Shown in pieces: positions 1 through 9,630 of a stretch of DNA of 64,000 bases. The translations under genes were made by a program, and so were the position numbers. Within the stretch, counting starts at the first letter, position 1. Every line of letters starts with the position of its first letter. The notes beneath the pieces are model-generated. The model saw only the letters and a program-made list of their open reading frames with translations. It did no database searches and had not been told where the DNA came from. The stretch comes from a bacterium (GTDB lineage: Bacteria > Sysuimicrobiota > Sysuimicrobiia > Sysuimicrobiales > Segetimicrobiaceae): NCBI GenBank assembly GCA_035307765.1, contig DATGHU010000034.1, positions 346,230 through 410,229 of the forward strand, in the 5' to 3' direction.

Positions 1-1545
1 CGCGATCTCGATCGTCGCGGATTGTGCGGGGTGACGCAATTCGGCGAGGCTGACCGTTGCCCCCCCTTCCAGGACCTCTTGGCCGTCCGTGACGTATGCC
101 CGCGCCCTGGCCCCTGACAGTCCGCCGTCGAGGCCGGCAGGTGCGGTCAGCATCCCGTGCGGATGGAGATCGACGAGTGCGGGGATGCCGTCGTCGGCGA
201 GTTTTCGAACGCGCACACGCTGGCCCAACCCGCCGCGGTGCCGTCCCGGGCCGCCCGAGTCGGGAAGGAGCTCCTTGCCCTCCACCACCAGCGGCGTCCG
301 GCTCTCGAACATCTCCACCGACACGTTGCCCGCGGAGGTCGGATAGAGGAGCGCCGACACCCCATCGCCGTGGGCGCTCGCGCCCTGGCCGCCCCCCTGG
401 AAGAGGTGATCGTTGTACACGCGTCCGGCCGGGTCCCGCCCGTAGGCCCCCATCCCCATCGGCAGCCCCGTGAACGCCTGCACCCGGTCGGGAAGCACTC
501 CGGCCAGGGCCCTGAAGACCGCCGGCCCGCAGTACCACCCGGTCTGGGTCCGCTGGTTGACGGAGGCGGGGTACTGGCAGTTGAGGATCGTCCCCTCCGG
601 CACCGTGACGTGCAAGGGCCGGAAGCAGCCGGCGTTCGACGGGATCTCCGGCGTGAGGATCGACTTCAGCACATAGGTCGTGTGCGCCGCGGTGTAGTGG
701 TAGGTGCAGTTGATGCCCCCGCGGGACACCTGCGGGGGCGCCCCGGTCCAGTCGACGGTCATCTCGTCACCGGCGACCGTGACCGCGCACGGCAGGACCA
801 ACGGCTCGCCAAGCCCGTCGAAGGCGACCTCACTGCGGTACGTCCCCTCCGGCAGTGCGCGGATCGCCTCCCGCATCGCGCGCTCCGCCCGCTCCTGGAC
901 GACGTGGGCCAGCGGGGTCATCGAGCTCAGCCGGTATTCGTCCATAAAGGCCACCAGCCGGTCGGCGCCCACTTGGTTGCTGGAGACCTGGGCTTGAATG
1001 TCGCCGATCACCATCTCGCCGCGGCGGACGTTTGTCTGGATCATCGCCACCAGGTCCGCGTTGAGGATGCCGCGGCGGTAGAGTTTGAGCGGAGGGATCT
1101 GCAGCCCTTCCTCGTAGATCTCGCGGGCGCTCATCGAGTCGCGCGTGCCGCCGATGTCGGAGCAGTGGCCGATCGACCCGACCAGCCCGACCAGCTCGCC
1201 GCGGCGGAAGACGGGGGTGACGGCCGCCAGATCGAAGAGGTGCCCGGCGCAAATCCAGGGATCGTTGGTGACGAGCACGTCGCCCGGCTCCAGCGTCTCG
1301 CGCGGAAACACGGTGAGGAGGCGGCGCACCGCGAGGGGAAGGGTCAAGTTGAACACCGGCATCGATCGCGGGGAGTGCGCGATGGACTGAGCGTCGGGGT
1401 CGAACAACTCGCAGCCGAAGTCCTGCGCCTCGCCGATGATCAGGCTGAACGCCGTCCGCCAGATCGTGATCCAGCACTCCTCCGCGATATTGATCAGGCG
1501 GCTCCACATGATCTCAAGCGAGACCGGGTCGAGGCCCGCGTTCAT
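1..1545 (-). CDS. hyuB: Hydantoinase B / 5-oxoprolinase C-terminal-type subunit (3' end off the window)
   Basis: The frame is open from ATG at 1545 to the window edge, about 515 codons, so the C-terminus is missing. The protein begins MNAGLDPVSLEIMWSRLINI and carries the family motif GDVLVTNDPW, then a GHLFDLA segment and a GHCSDIGG segment. HyuB-type subunits work with HyuA in ATP-dependent ring opening of hydantoins or 5-oxoproline-like lactams in the cytoplasm. Its ATG overlaps the hyuA stop in a 4-base ATGA, so the two are translationally coupled. The exact substrate cannot be read from sequence; N-methylhydantoinase, 5-oxoprolinase and acetone carboxylase relatives look alike. Family assignment is secure. 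Confidence 0.93.
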   Translation of the reverse strand, partial: MNAGLDPVSLEIMWSRLINIAEECWITIWRTAFSLIIGEAQDFGCELFDPDAQSIAHSPRSMPVFNLTLPLAVRRLLTVFPRETLEPGDVLVTNDPWICAGHLFDLAAVTPVFRRGELVGLVGSIGHCSDIGGTRDSMSAREIYEEGLQIPPLKLYRRGILNADLVAMIQTNVRRGEMVIGDIQAQVSSNQVGADRLVAFMDEYRLSSMTPLAHVVQERAERAMREAIRALPEGTYRSEVAFDGLGEPLVLPCAVTVAGDEMTVDWTGAPPQVSRGGINCTYHYTAAHTTYVLKSILTPEIPSNAGCFRPLHVTVPEGTILNCQYPASVNQRTQTGWYCGPAVFRALAGVLPDRVQAFTGLPMGMGAYGRDPAGRVYNDHLFQGGGQGASAHGDGVSALLYPTSAGNVSVEMFESRTPLVVEGKELLPDSGGPGRHRGGLGQRVRVRKLADDGIPALVDLHPHGMLTAPAGLDGGLSGARARAYVTDGQEVLEGGATVSLAELRHPAQSATIEIA

Positions 1546-3641
1546 GTCAACGCCACCGTGATGATCAGGTTGTGGTGCGTATCGACCTCCAGCGCGTCCC
1601 CCGGGCCGACGATGGTCGTGGATTCCCGTTCCTCCACGATCGCCGGTCCGGCCAAACTCGCCCCCGGCCGGAGCCGGTATCGGTCGTAGACCGGCACCTC
1701 GACGAACCCCTCGGTCTCGGGAAAGTAGGCGGGACGGCGTCCCCGCAGCGCGTGCACCGCGCGGGCGGCGCGGTCGACCGGGGCGGTGCCGAGCTGCACG
1801 CGGGGGCGCGGCCCGGTGACGAGCAGGCGCCAGTTCAGCACCTGGATGGGACGGCCGGTCAGAAACGTGCCGTAGAGACGGCGGTACTCCGACCCGAACC
1901 GGGCGGCGAGGCCGGGGACCACCTGCGCGGTGAGCCGGCCGTCCGGCACCGGCAGCTCGATGTCGTGAAACTGACCGGCCAAACGCATCTCGGCCCGGCG
2001 CTCGGACGCGATCTGGGCGGGATCCACGCCGCCCTCGCTCAGCATCGCCCGACCGCGCGCTTCCATCGCCGCGTACAGCGCCCCCACCGCACCCCAGTCC
2101 AGCACCTCGAGCTCCCCGGGCAGCGAGTGGACGAAGTCGAAACTGATCGGGGTGACGAGAAATCCCAGCGCGGAGGTTGCCCCGGACGCCGGTGGGACGA
2201 TGATCTCACCCACCCGGAGAATGCGTGCCACGCGCGAGGCGTGCGCCGGCCCCGCGCCCCCGAACGCCAGCATCGCGTAGCGGCGAGGGTCCTGCCCGCG
2301 CTCGATCATGTACACGCGCGCCGCGGCGGCCATGTTCTCGCAGACGATCTGGTGGACGCCCCAGGCGGCGCCCACCCGCTCCAGCCCCACGGGTGCGCCG
2401 ACCCGCTCGAGCGCCACCTCGGCGGCCCGGCGATGGAGGGGCATGGTCCCGCCGAGGAAGTACGCGGGGTCGAAGTAGCCGAGCACCAGACAGGCGTCGG
2501 TGACCGTGGGCTCCGTCCCGCCGAGTCCGTAGCACGCCGGTCCGGGGGAGGCGCCGGCGCTGTGCGGGCCGACCTTCAGTAAACCCAGACGGTCGATCCG
2601 GGCGACGGACCCGCCGCCGGCCCCGATTTCCATCATGTCCACCACGGGGGCTTTGACGGGCAGGCCCGACCCGCGCTTGAATCGATGGACGCGTGCGGCT
2701 TCGATCGTGGAGGCGATCTCCGGCCGGCCGTCGCGGACGAGGCACACCTTCGCCGTCGTCCCGCCCATGTCAAAGGCGACCAGATCTCGCCGGCCGAGCC
2801 GCTCCCCGAAGAACGCGGTCGCCAGCGCCCCGCCGGCCGGACCCGACTCGAGGAGGCGGATCGGGAAGCGCCGGGCGGTCTCGGGGGTGGCGGTCCCGCC
2901 GGAGGACTGCATCAGATAGAACCGGCCCGCAAATCCGCGCGCGACCAGCGCCGCCTCGAGCCGCCTGAGGTAGCGGTCGACGAGCGGCTGGACGTAGGCG
3001 TTGCAGACGGTCGTGCAGGTCCGCTCCCACTCGCGAATCTCCGGCACCACGTCGCTCGAGAGCGAGACGCTCAGACCCGGGCACTCCTCGCGCACCGACG
3101 CCAGCACGGCCTGCTCGTGCGCGGGGTTCTTGTAGGCGTGCAGCAGCGAAACGGCGAGCGCCTGCACCCCCTGCGCCTCGAGGCGGCGGACCGCGGTGCG
3201 GACCTGGGCCGGATCGAGCGGGATCAAGACGTCCCCGTCCCGGCTCACCCGCTCGTCGATCTCCACCCGCCAGCGCCGCGGAACGAGCGGCGGGGGAAAC
3301 TGCAGAAATAAGTCGTAGATATCGTATCGCTGCTCCTTCCCCATCTCGAGGATATCCCGGAACCCTCGGGTGGTGAGGAGCGCGGTGGGCACCCCAGCCC
3401 GCTCGATGATCGCATTGGTGACGAGGGTCGTGCCGTGGACCAGCGTGCCGATGTCCCCCACCCCAATGGCCTCGCGCCGGCACAATTCGGCGAGCCCCGC
3501 GAGCGCCCCCTCCGCCGGGTCCGCCGTCGTCGTGAGGACTTTGTGCAGACGGATCTCCCCGGTGGCGTCGTTCAGGAGGACGAAATCCGTGAAGGTGCCG
3601 CCGATATCGAGACCGACGCGATATCCGCTGGGGGCGATCAT
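1542..3641 (-). CDS. hyuA: Hydantoinase A / 5-oxoprolinase N-terminal-type subunit
   Basis: This 699-residue protein has the normal length for HyuA. Near the N-terminus it shows GLDIGGTFTDFVLL, the first phosphate-binding motif of the ASKHA ATPase fold, and later VAFDMGGTTAKVCLV, the second phosphate motif. The C-terminal part contains the usual GPAIVEERESTTIVGPGD segment. With HyuB it should hydrolyse a cyclic amide such as a hydantoin or 5-oxoproline at the cost of ATP. It lies 30 bases after the flavin monooxygenase gene and overlaps hyuB by 4 bases, so the three form one operon. The natural substrate is unknown. Confidence 0.94.
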   Translation of the reverse strand: MIAPSGYRVGLDIGGTFTDFVLLNDATGEIRLHKVLTTTADPAEGALAGLAELCRREAIGVGDIGTLVHGTTLVTNAIIERAGVPTALLTTRGFRDILEMGKEQRYDIYDLFLQFPPPLVPRRWRVEIDERVSRDGDVLIPLDPAQVRTAVRRLEAQGVQALAVSLLHAYKNPAHEQAVLASVREECPGLSVSLSSDVVPEIREWERTCTTVCNAYVQPLVDRYLRRLEAALVARGFAGRFYLMQSSGGTATPETARRFPIRLLESGPAGGALATAFFGERLGRRDLVAFDMGGTTAKVCLVRDGRPEIASTIEAARVHRFKRGSGLPVKAPVVDMMEIGAGGGSVARIDRLGLLKVGPHSAGASPGPACYGLGGTEPTVTDACLVLGYFDPAYFLGGTMPLHRRAAEVALERVGAPVGLERVGAAWGVHQIVCENMAAAARVYMIERGQDPRRYAMLAFGGAGPAHASRVARILRVGEIIVPPASGATSALGFLVTPISFDFVHSLPGELEVLDWGAVGALYAAMEARGRAMLSEGGVDPAQIASERRAEMRLAGQFHDIELPVPDGRLTAQVVPGLAARFGSEYRRLYGTFLTGRPIQVLNWRLLVTGPRPRVQLGTAPVDRAARAVHALRGRRPAYFPETEGFVEVPVYDRYRLRPGASLAGPAIVEERESTTIVGPGDALEVDTHHNLIITVALT

Positions 3642-3671
3642 GTGCGCGTCCGGATTCTCTGGCCGGCGCGC

Positions 3672-4700
3672 CTATTCCTGTCCGGCGGGGGCCGTCGCCC
3701 GCATCGCGTCGCGCACGGATCCGACCGCGTCGTCCCCCACGGGAACGGGATAGGCGAGCACGAGATCCGCTCCGGCCGCCCGGTACGCTTGGAGGTGCGC
3801 GCCGAGCCGGTTGCGGTCGCCGATCCCTACGAACATCTCCAGCATCGCGTCGGGCACGACCCGCGCCGCGGCCTCGACGCCCTCGGAGAGCGCCGCGGCG
3901 ATGCGCCCCACGGCCTCGCGGAACCCGCCGGCCTCCCACAACCGTGCGTAGGCCGGGAAAGCGGCGTAGCTCGCGAGTTGCCGGCGTGCGGTCTCGCGCG
4001 CCCCATCGCCGTCCCGCGGGGCGCAGATGCGCGCGGTGGCCGCGATCGTCACCTCCTCGGGCCGCCGCCCGACCTCGCGGGCGCCTGCGGCAACCAGGTC
4101 ACGCGCCCAGGAGAGTCGGGCGGGGGGAAACCAGGTCAGGATCACTCCGTCCGCGAGCGCACCGGCGAGCCGTAGCATCCTCGGCCCCAGGGCGCCCACG
4201 AAGATGGGCACGCGGCGGCCCGGGGCGAACTCGAGGTGAAACTCCCGAATCCGCACCACCTCCCCCTGATACCGAACCGACCCGCCCGCCAGCACCAGCC
4301 GGACCGCTTCCAGGTACTCGCGCATCGCGCGGGCGGGATGTGGGAGCGGGACGCCGTGACCCGACTCGGTCACCGCCGCATGTCCGGTGCCGAGGCCGAG
4401 GATCAACCGTCCCCCCGACAGGTCGTCGAGGGTCGCCGCCGCCATGGCCGTCACCGTCGGCGGGCGTGAGAAAATCGGGAGAATGCTGGTGCCGAGCCCG
4501 ATTCGGCGGGTGGCCATCGCCATCGCCCCGAGCATCGCGAAGCTCTCCTTCCCCCGTCCCTCGGTCACCCAGGCACTCTGAAAGCCGAGGGCCTCCGCCT
4601 CACGGCTCAATTCGGCCATCTGTCGGGCCGGAATGCTCGGGCGCGAGCCGGAGGCGGGGAGGAGATCCCGGAGCACCACCCCGGTCGGTGCTGCAGCCAT
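3672..4700 (-). CDS. LLM-class flavin-dependent oxidoreductase (luciferase-like monooxygenase)
   Basis: About 342 residues from the internal ATG at 4700; the frame extends to an earlier ATG at 4793, but the added 31 residues do not look like this family. The protein has the bacterial luciferase-like TIM-barrel pattern: LGFQSAWVTEGRG, then RIGLGTSILPIFSRPP, LDDLSGGRLILGLGTGH and VPIFVGALGPRMLRLAG. Such enzymes use F420H2 or FMNH2, and which cofactor applies here is not clear. It is the first gene of an operon with hyuA and hyuB, so it may oxidise a related nitrogen compound; that link is inference from position. Confidence 0.88.
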   Translation of the reverse strand: MAAAPTGVVLRDLLPASGSRPSIPARQMAELSREAEALGFQSAWVTEGRGKESFAMLGAMAMATRRIGLGTSILPIFSRPPTVTAMAAATLDDLSGGRLILGLGTGHAAVTESGHGVPLPHPARAMREYLEAVRLVLAGGSVRYQGEVVRIREFHLEFAPGRRVPIFVGALGPRMLRLAGALADGVILTWFPPARLSWARDLVAAGAREVGRRPEEVTIAATARICAPRDGDGARETARRQLASYAAFPAYARLWEAGGFREAVGRIAAALSEGVEAAARVVPDAMLEMFVGIGDRNRLGAHLQAYRAAGADLVLAYPVPVGDDAVGSVRDAMRATAPAGQE

Positions 4701-5102
4701 TGGCAGTGGCTTCCCCCGGGCCGGCAGGCATCCCTCCCCAGGGGGCAGGAACGCCCTCCGCATCCCCCGAAGCACAGCGCACAGTCCACTCATCGCCCCC
4801 GCCCTCCGTATCGAGGGCTCCAGAGCTCCGATCGTTCCCTGCGGCGGAGCTCGTGTACGTTTTAGGGAAGTTCGGACGAGGCGTGTGCCAGGGCGAGGTC
4901 AAGGATCCGTGGACGACGGCACCGCCCGATGCGATCGTTTGACGCATCGAACGGCCGGGCGGCGCCGAGATGGAGGTGGAGTACACGCGCGGTCGGTTGA
5001 GGCGCGCGGATTGATGTAGAAGAGATGGGAGGGTCGCCGGTAGACTCCCCTCGCAGCCGACGCGCCCGTTCGTTGGAGTCACCGGAAAGGAGGAGTGTAT
5101 CG
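4701..5102. other. Intergenic region between divergent operons
   Basis: About 400 bases separate the monooxygenase start from the ABC binding-protein start on the opposite strand. It should hold both promoters. I found no convincing -35/-10 pair and no coding frame with family features. The only clear signal is the AAAGGAGGAG ribosome-binding site at 5086-5095 serving the gene at 5103. Confidence 0.5.
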
Positions 5103-6665
5103 ATGCGGTTGAAGAACTCCCTGGGGTCCGCGATCATTCTCGCGGCGATCGTCGCCCTAACGGGAAGCTTGGTTTTCTCCACGTCCGCCGCCCCTCGTCA
5201 GGGCGGGACTCTGCGAATTGCCGAGATCGGCGAACCGCTCACCCTGGATACCGTCGCCACCACGGCCGATCTCACATCGATCATCACGCTCCCCGTCTTC
5301 GAAGAACTGTTCACCTTCGACGCAAACTGGAAGGTCCAACCGTTGCTGGCGGAGTCGTACACGGCGAGCAAGGATGGCTTGACCTACACCTTTAAGCTGC
5401 GGAAGAACGTCCCGTTCCACAACGGCAAGGAAATGACGGCGGACGACGTCGTGGCGTCCCTCGAGCGCTGGGGCAAGGTCAGCCCGCGGGGCACCTCGGT
5501 GTATAAGGACGTCGAATCGACCACGGCGCCGGACAAATACACCGTCGTCATGAAGTTGAAGGCCCCGTTCGCACCCCTGCTCTCGTTCCTTGCGCTTCCG
5601 AACGGCGCCGCCGCGATCATGCCCAAGGACCTCGCCGACGCCACCGGCACCGGCAACCTCAAGCAGTACATCGGAACCGGCCCCTACAAGTTCGTGGAGT
5701 GGGCCCCCGATCGGTACGTCAAGCTCGCCCGCTTCGACAACTACGCGGCCCGATCGGAGCCGGCCAGCGGGTACGCCGGGAAGCGTGAGGCGCTGGCCGA
5801 CACCGTGGTCTTTTACCCCGTCTCTCAGGTGGCCACCCGCATCGCCGGCGTCCAGAGCGGTGACTACGACATCGCCGACCAGATTAACCAAGATGCCTAT
5901 GCCCAACTCCTCAAGGACCCCCGGGTCTCGCCGGGGGTCGTCAAGCCGGGAACCTTCCTGACCTTCTTCTTCAACAAAAAGCAGGGGATCATGACCAATG
6001 AAAAGCTCCGCGAGGCCGTCGAGCTGGCCCTGGACATGAAACCAATCATGGAGGCCACCTTCGGCAACCCGCAGTTGTACTCGCTGGGGCCCAGCGTGTA
6101 TCCAAAGGGGACCCCCTGGTATTCAACCGCCGGCAGCGACATGTACGACGTCCACGACGCCAGCAAGGCGAAGCAGCTGATGAAGGAAGCCGGGTACAAC
6201 GGGGAGACGGTCCGCTGGCTGACGACCCAGCAGTACGACTACATGTTCAAGAGCACGACGGTGGCGGTCTCCCAACTCCAGCAGGTCGGATTCAAGGTGG
6301 ACATGCAGGTGCTGGAGTGGGCGGGTGTGCTCGACCACCGGGCGAAGCCAGCCGACTACGATCTGTTCACGACGAGCCACGGGTTCGTCCCCGATCCGGC
6401 GCTGATCACCGTCTTCAACTCCGCGTATCCCGGCTGGTGGGACTCCGCGGAGAAGAACAAGCTGTTCGACGAGTTCAACCAAACCCCCAATCAAGGTGCG
6501 CGGGTTCAGCTGTGGGGCAAGCTCCAGGCCCTCTGGTACCAGCAGGCTCCGCTTGTGCGTCCCGGGGAATTTTACGCGGTGGTCCTCTCCACCAAAGCGA
6601 TGACGACCCAGGGATTCCGCCCGAGCTACTGGCTGGTCCCCTGGAACGTCTCGGCGGTGAAGTAG
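5103..6665 (+). CDS. ABC transporter substrate-binding protein, oligopeptide/nickel family (SBP_bac_5)
   Basis: 520 residues from ATG 5103, chosen for the strong ribosome-binding site AAAGGAGGAG eight bases upstream. The N-terminus is a Sec signal peptide: charged MRLKN, a hydrophobic run, then a likely cut near STSAA. There is no lipobox cysteine. The mature part has the family signs YTFKLRKNVPFHNGKEMTADDV and GTGPYKFVEWAPDRY. It should capture a peptide or peptide-like solute outside the membrane and pass it to the two permeases downstream. The ligand cannot be deduced. It lies upstream of and co-oriented with the permeases at 6757 and 7705. Confidence 0.94.
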   Translation: MRLKNSLGSAIILAAIVALTGSLVFSTSAAPRQGGTLRIAEIGEPLTLDTVATTADLTSIITLPVFEELFTFDANWKVQPLLAESYTASKDGLTYTFKLRKNVPFHNGKEMTADDVVASLERWGKVSPRGTSVYKDVESTTAPDKYTVVMKLKAPFAPLLSFLALPNGAAAIMPKDLADATGTGNLKQYIGTGPYKFVEWAPDRYVKLARFDNYAARSEPASGYAGKREALADTVVFYPVSQVATRIAGVQSGDYDIADQINQDAYAQLLKDPRVSPGVVKPGTFLTFFFNKKQGIMTNEKLREAVELALDMKPIMEATFGNPQLYSLGPSVYPKGTPWYSTAGSDMYDVHDASKAKQLMKEAGYNGETVRWLTTQQYDYMFKSTTVAVSQLQQVGFKVDMQVLEWAGVLDHRAKPADYDLFTTSHGFVPDPALITVFNSAYPGWWDSAEKNKLFDEFNQTPNQGARVQLWGKLQALWYQQAPLVRPGEFYAVVLSTKAMTTQGFRPSYWLVPWNVSAVK

Positions 6666-6756
6666 CGGACCGGAACCCGCCGCCGCACAACGCCGCCCCG
6701 GCCGGCCAGGGTCGAAGCCCCGGCGGCCGGGGCTTCGCGTGCGAGGGGACGACGAC

Positions 6757-7698
6757 GTGCTGTCATATCTGACCGGACGGATCGCGGCTCTGGTACCGGT
6801 TCTGCTCGTGGTCGCCGTCGTGGTGTTTCTGCTGATCCACCTCACCCCCGGCGACCCCGCGCGCGTGCTGCTCGGACAGGACGCCGCACCCCAGCAGGTC
6901 GAAGCGCTGCGGCATAATTTGGGACTCGACCGCCCCCTCCCCGTCCAGTTCGTCCTGTGGCTGGGCCGCGCGCTCCACGGCGACCTGGGCATTTCGTTCT
7001 TCCAGCAGGTCCCCGTCACCCGCGACATCATCGAGCACGCCAGCCCGACGGTGATGCTCTCGCTGATGGCGATCATCATCTCGCTGTCGATCGGGATCCC
7101 CGCCGGCGTGATCTCCGCCGTCTTCCGCAACTCCTGGCTCGATCAGGGCAGCCTGGCGCTCGCGATGCTCGGTGCGGCGGTGCCCAGCTTCTGGCTCGGG
7201 CTGTCCCTGATCGTCCTCTTCGCGGTGAACCTAGGGTGGCTGCCCTCGTCGGGCTACCGATCCCCCAGCGAGGGGTTCGGGCTCAGCCTCCATTATCTGC
7301 TCCTCCCCGCGCTGGCGCTGGGGCTCCCCAACTCCTCGCTGATCATCCGCTTCACCCGGTCGAGCCTCCTCGACGTCATCGGCAACGACTACATCCGCAC
7401 GGCCCGGGCGAAGGGGGTGAGCGAGCCGGCGGTCATCTTTCACCATGCCCTGCGCAATGCGCTGGTGCCGATCCTCACCGTGGTCGGGCTGACCTTCGCC
7501 GCGCTGATGGGCGGGGCGGTTGTCACCGAGACCGTCTTCACCCTGCCGGGGGTGGGCGCGCTCGTGGTCTCGTCGGTGCTGCGCCGCGACTATCCGGTGA
7601 TCCAAGGGGTCATCCTGATGGTGGCGACGATCTACGTCCTCATCAACCTCGTCGTCGACATGCTCTACTTCCTCGTAGACCCCCGGGTGAAATACTGA
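6757..7698 (+). CDS. ABC transporter permease, DppB/OppB type
   Basis: About 313 residues of inner-membrane permease with the DppB N-terminal pattern FLLIHLTPGDPARVLLG, several hydrophobic helices and the EAA-loop region (DYIRTARAKGVSEPAVIFHH) that contacts the ATPase. I chose GTG 6757, preceded by GAGGGG, because the protein then begins VLSYLTGRI like its relatives; ATG 6739 is possible. It forms the importer core with the permease at 7705. No ATP-binding subunit lies anywhere in the window, so the complex must borrow one encoded elsewhere. Confidence 0.93.
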   Translation: MLSYLTGRIAALVPVLLVVAVVVFLLIHLTPGDPARVLLGQDAAPQQVEALRHNLGLDRPLPVQFVLWLGRALHGDLGISFFQQVPVTRDIIEHASPTVMLSLMAIIISLSIGIPAGVISAVFRNSWLDQGSLALAMLGAAVPSFWLGLSLIVLFAVNLGWLPSSGYRSPSEGFGLSLHYLLLPALALGLPNSSLIIRFTRSSLLDVIGNDYIRTARAKGVSEPAVIFHHALRNALVPILTVVGLTFAALMGGAVVTETVFTLPGVGALVVSSVLRRDYPVIQGVILMVATIYVLINLVVDMLYFLVDPRVKY

Positions 7699-7704
7699 CC
7701 GCCG

Positions 7705-8592
7705 ATGGCCCAGGAGACACTCGCACCTTCCCACGCCATCCGCCGATCGAGACCCGGACCCGTCACGCTCCTGTGGCGAATGGTTCAGCGGCGCCGCATC
7801 ACCGGGGTGGGGGCGTTCATGCTCCTGTTCATCCTGGCCTGCGCCGCGGCGGCACCCGTGCTCGCGCCGTACGATCCGATCGTCCTGAACGTCCCGGCCC
7901 GCCTCCTGCCCCCCGGACATGCCCACCCGTTCGGCACGGACGAGTTCGGCCGCGACATCCTCAGCCGAACGCTCTACGGCGCCCGGCTGTCGCTGCTGGT
8001 CGGGGTGCTGGTCACGGTGCTCTCCACCGGCGCCGGCATCGTTATCGGGCTGACGGCGGGGGCGAGCCCGAGCGCGGACCGCGTCCTGATGCGCATCATG
8101 GACGGCCTGATGGCCTTCCCCGACATCCTGCTCGCCATCGCGCTGATGGCATCGCTGGGACCGAGCGTCCGCAACGTCGTCATCGCGCTCGGGGTCGTGT
8201 ACACGCCGCGGATCGCGCGGGTGGTCCGCGCCGCCGTGCTGGTGGTCATCCGGCAGGAGTACGTCGAAGCCGCCCGGGCGGTGGGGGCGTCCGGCGCACG
8301 GATCCTCGCCAGGCACATCCTGGTCAACTGCGCCTCGCCCGTGATCGTCCAGGCGACCTTCATCACCGCCTATGCCATGCTCGGCGAGGCGGCGCTCAGC
8401 TTCCTCGGCGTCGGGGTTCCCCCCCAGGTCCCGACGTGGGGGGGCATCATCAGCGGCGGACAGGTCTACCTGCGGCAGGCCGCCTGGATCAGCATCTTCC
8501 CGGGGACGGCCATCGTGCTCAGCGTGCTGGCGCTCAACCTGATCGGCGACGGGCTGCGGGACTTTCTCGATCCCCGGCTGCGGCACTCCTGA
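7705..8592 (+). CDS. ABC transporter permease, DppC/OppC type
   Basis: 295 residues, starting 6 bases after the DppB-type gene. It has the DppC pattern: a single N-terminal helix (FMLLFILACAAAAPVLAPYD), the HPFGTDEFGRDILSRTLYGA motif, then five more hydrophobic segments with an EAA loop around YVEAARAVGASGARILARH. It completes the import channel. The operon ends here; the next gene is convergent and only 20 bases away, with no clear terminator hairpin in that gap. Confidence 0.94.
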   Translation: MAQETLAPSHAIRRSRPGPVTLLWRMVQRRRITGVGAFMLLFILACAAAAPVLAPYDPIVLNVPARLLPPGHAHPFGTDEFGRDILSRTLYGARLSLLVGVLVTVLSTGAGIVIGLTAGASPSADRVLMRIMDGLMAFPDILLAIALMASLGPSVRNVVIALGVVYTPRIARVVRAAVLVVIRQEYVEAARAVGASGARILARHILVNCASPVIVQATFITAYAMLGEAALSFLGVGVPPQVPTWGGIISGGQVYLRQAAWISIFPGTAIVLSVLALNLIGDGLRDFLDPRLRHS

Positions 8593-8612
8593 CTGGGGTT
8601 CCGGCCTTCCGC

Positions 8613-9473
8613 CTACTTCAGCAGCCTCGACCGCCTCCGATCCGCGTAGACCTTCCCGCCGGTCTGGCAGGTCGGACAGTAGTAGGTCTCCCGACCTTCG
8701 TAGTAGATGACCGCGACCGGAGTCCCGCACCGAGGACACGGCTCCTTGCCGTGTCGGTGCACGCGCAGCAGATGGAGCGGTTCCCGCATCGGCAGGGCAC
8801 CGCCAAACTCCTTCCGGTGCGCGGTGACGGCCTCCGCCAGCGTTCCCGTGATGGCCGCGTGGAGCCGGGCCACCTCAGCCCCGTTGAGCGCGGTGGTGAG
8901 GGTCCGGGGGGAGAGCCGGGCCTCCCAGAGGATTTCGTCGGAAAACGTGTTGCCGATCCCCACCACAAAGCGCTGCAGGGTCAGGAACCGCTTGACCTGT
9001 GTCCGCGCCTCACGCAGCATGCCGGCCAACACCTCAGCCGTGAACTGAGACGAAAGCGGTTCCATCCCGAGTGCGGCGAGGGGCTCACCCGCGTCTTCCT
9101 GGCCGGCGGGGAACAGCCAGATCGCGGCCGCCTTCTTCGGGCCGATCTCGATCATCCGGAGGTCGGTGCCATCGTCAAAGCCGAAGGCGATCGCCAGATC
9201 CTTGGCCGTCCGCCCCTTCGCCCTGGGCGAGACTTGGAGGCGGCCATTGCGCATGAGATGCATGACCATCACGGGCCCGTCGCTGAGGGAAAACACCAGC
9301 AACTTGCCCCTGCGCCGGATCCCGGCGATCCGGCGGCCGACCGCGGCGGTGATCGGCGGGTCGTAGGTCTTGAGCGCCGCCACCCCGCGAACCAACACGT
9401 CTGTGATCGCACGGCTCTCCACCCGCGGCCACAGGTTCTCGGCGAGCACGGTCACAAACGGCAGCTCCGGCAT
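8613..9473 (-). CDS. Fpg/Nei family DNA glycosylase-AP lyase
   Basis: 286 residues from ATG 9473, the start that gives the required MPELP N-terminus: Pro2 is the catalytic imine-forming residue and Glu3 the acid. The frame is open further upstream, but such starts would bury Pro2. The C-terminus has the Fpg zinc finger, CPRCGTPV followed by YYCPTCQ. A GKLLVF lysine segment is also present. The enzyme removes damaged bases and nicks the abasic site in base-excision repair. Choosing between MutM-like (oxidised purines) and Nei-like (oxidised pyrimidines) is not possible by eye. It is divergent from the aldo/keto reductase gene. Confidence 0.9.
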   Translation of the reverse strand: MPELPFVTVLAENLWPRVESRAITDVLVRGVAALKTYDPPITAAVGRRIAGIRRRGKLLVFSLSDGPVMVMHLMRNGRLQVSPRAKGRTAKDLAIAFGFDDGTDLRMIEIGPKKAAAIWLFPAGQEDAGEPLAALGMEPLSSQFTAEVLAGMLREARTQVKRFLTLQRFVVGIGNTFSDEILWEARLSPRTLTTALNGAEVARLHAAITGTLAEAVTAHRKEFGGALPMREPLHLLRVHRHGKEPCPRCGTPVAVIYYEGRETYYCPTCQTGGKVYADRRRSRLLK

Positions 9474-9630
9474 CTCGCTCTGGTATGCGCCGTGCTGCGG
9501 GGATCCTCCTATCGCCTCCGGGCTCACCCCGGCACTTGCCCCGCGGTCGCCTGATCGAGGCGGGGCGCAGGACACCCTTCTCCGGGCTACGAAGTGTAGA
9601 GGCGATCCTATCACGAACAAGGAGCACGCG

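Noticed and set aside
157..1689. Long plus-strand open frame of 510 codons opposite hyuB
   Set aside because: Rich in Arg, Pro, Gly and His with no family motif; it is the antisense shadow of the hydantoinase genes.
6957..9554. 865-codon plus-strand frame across both permeases and the DNA glycosylase
   Set aside because: It crosses well-supported genes in another frame and strand, and its composition is that of a GC-rich shadow.
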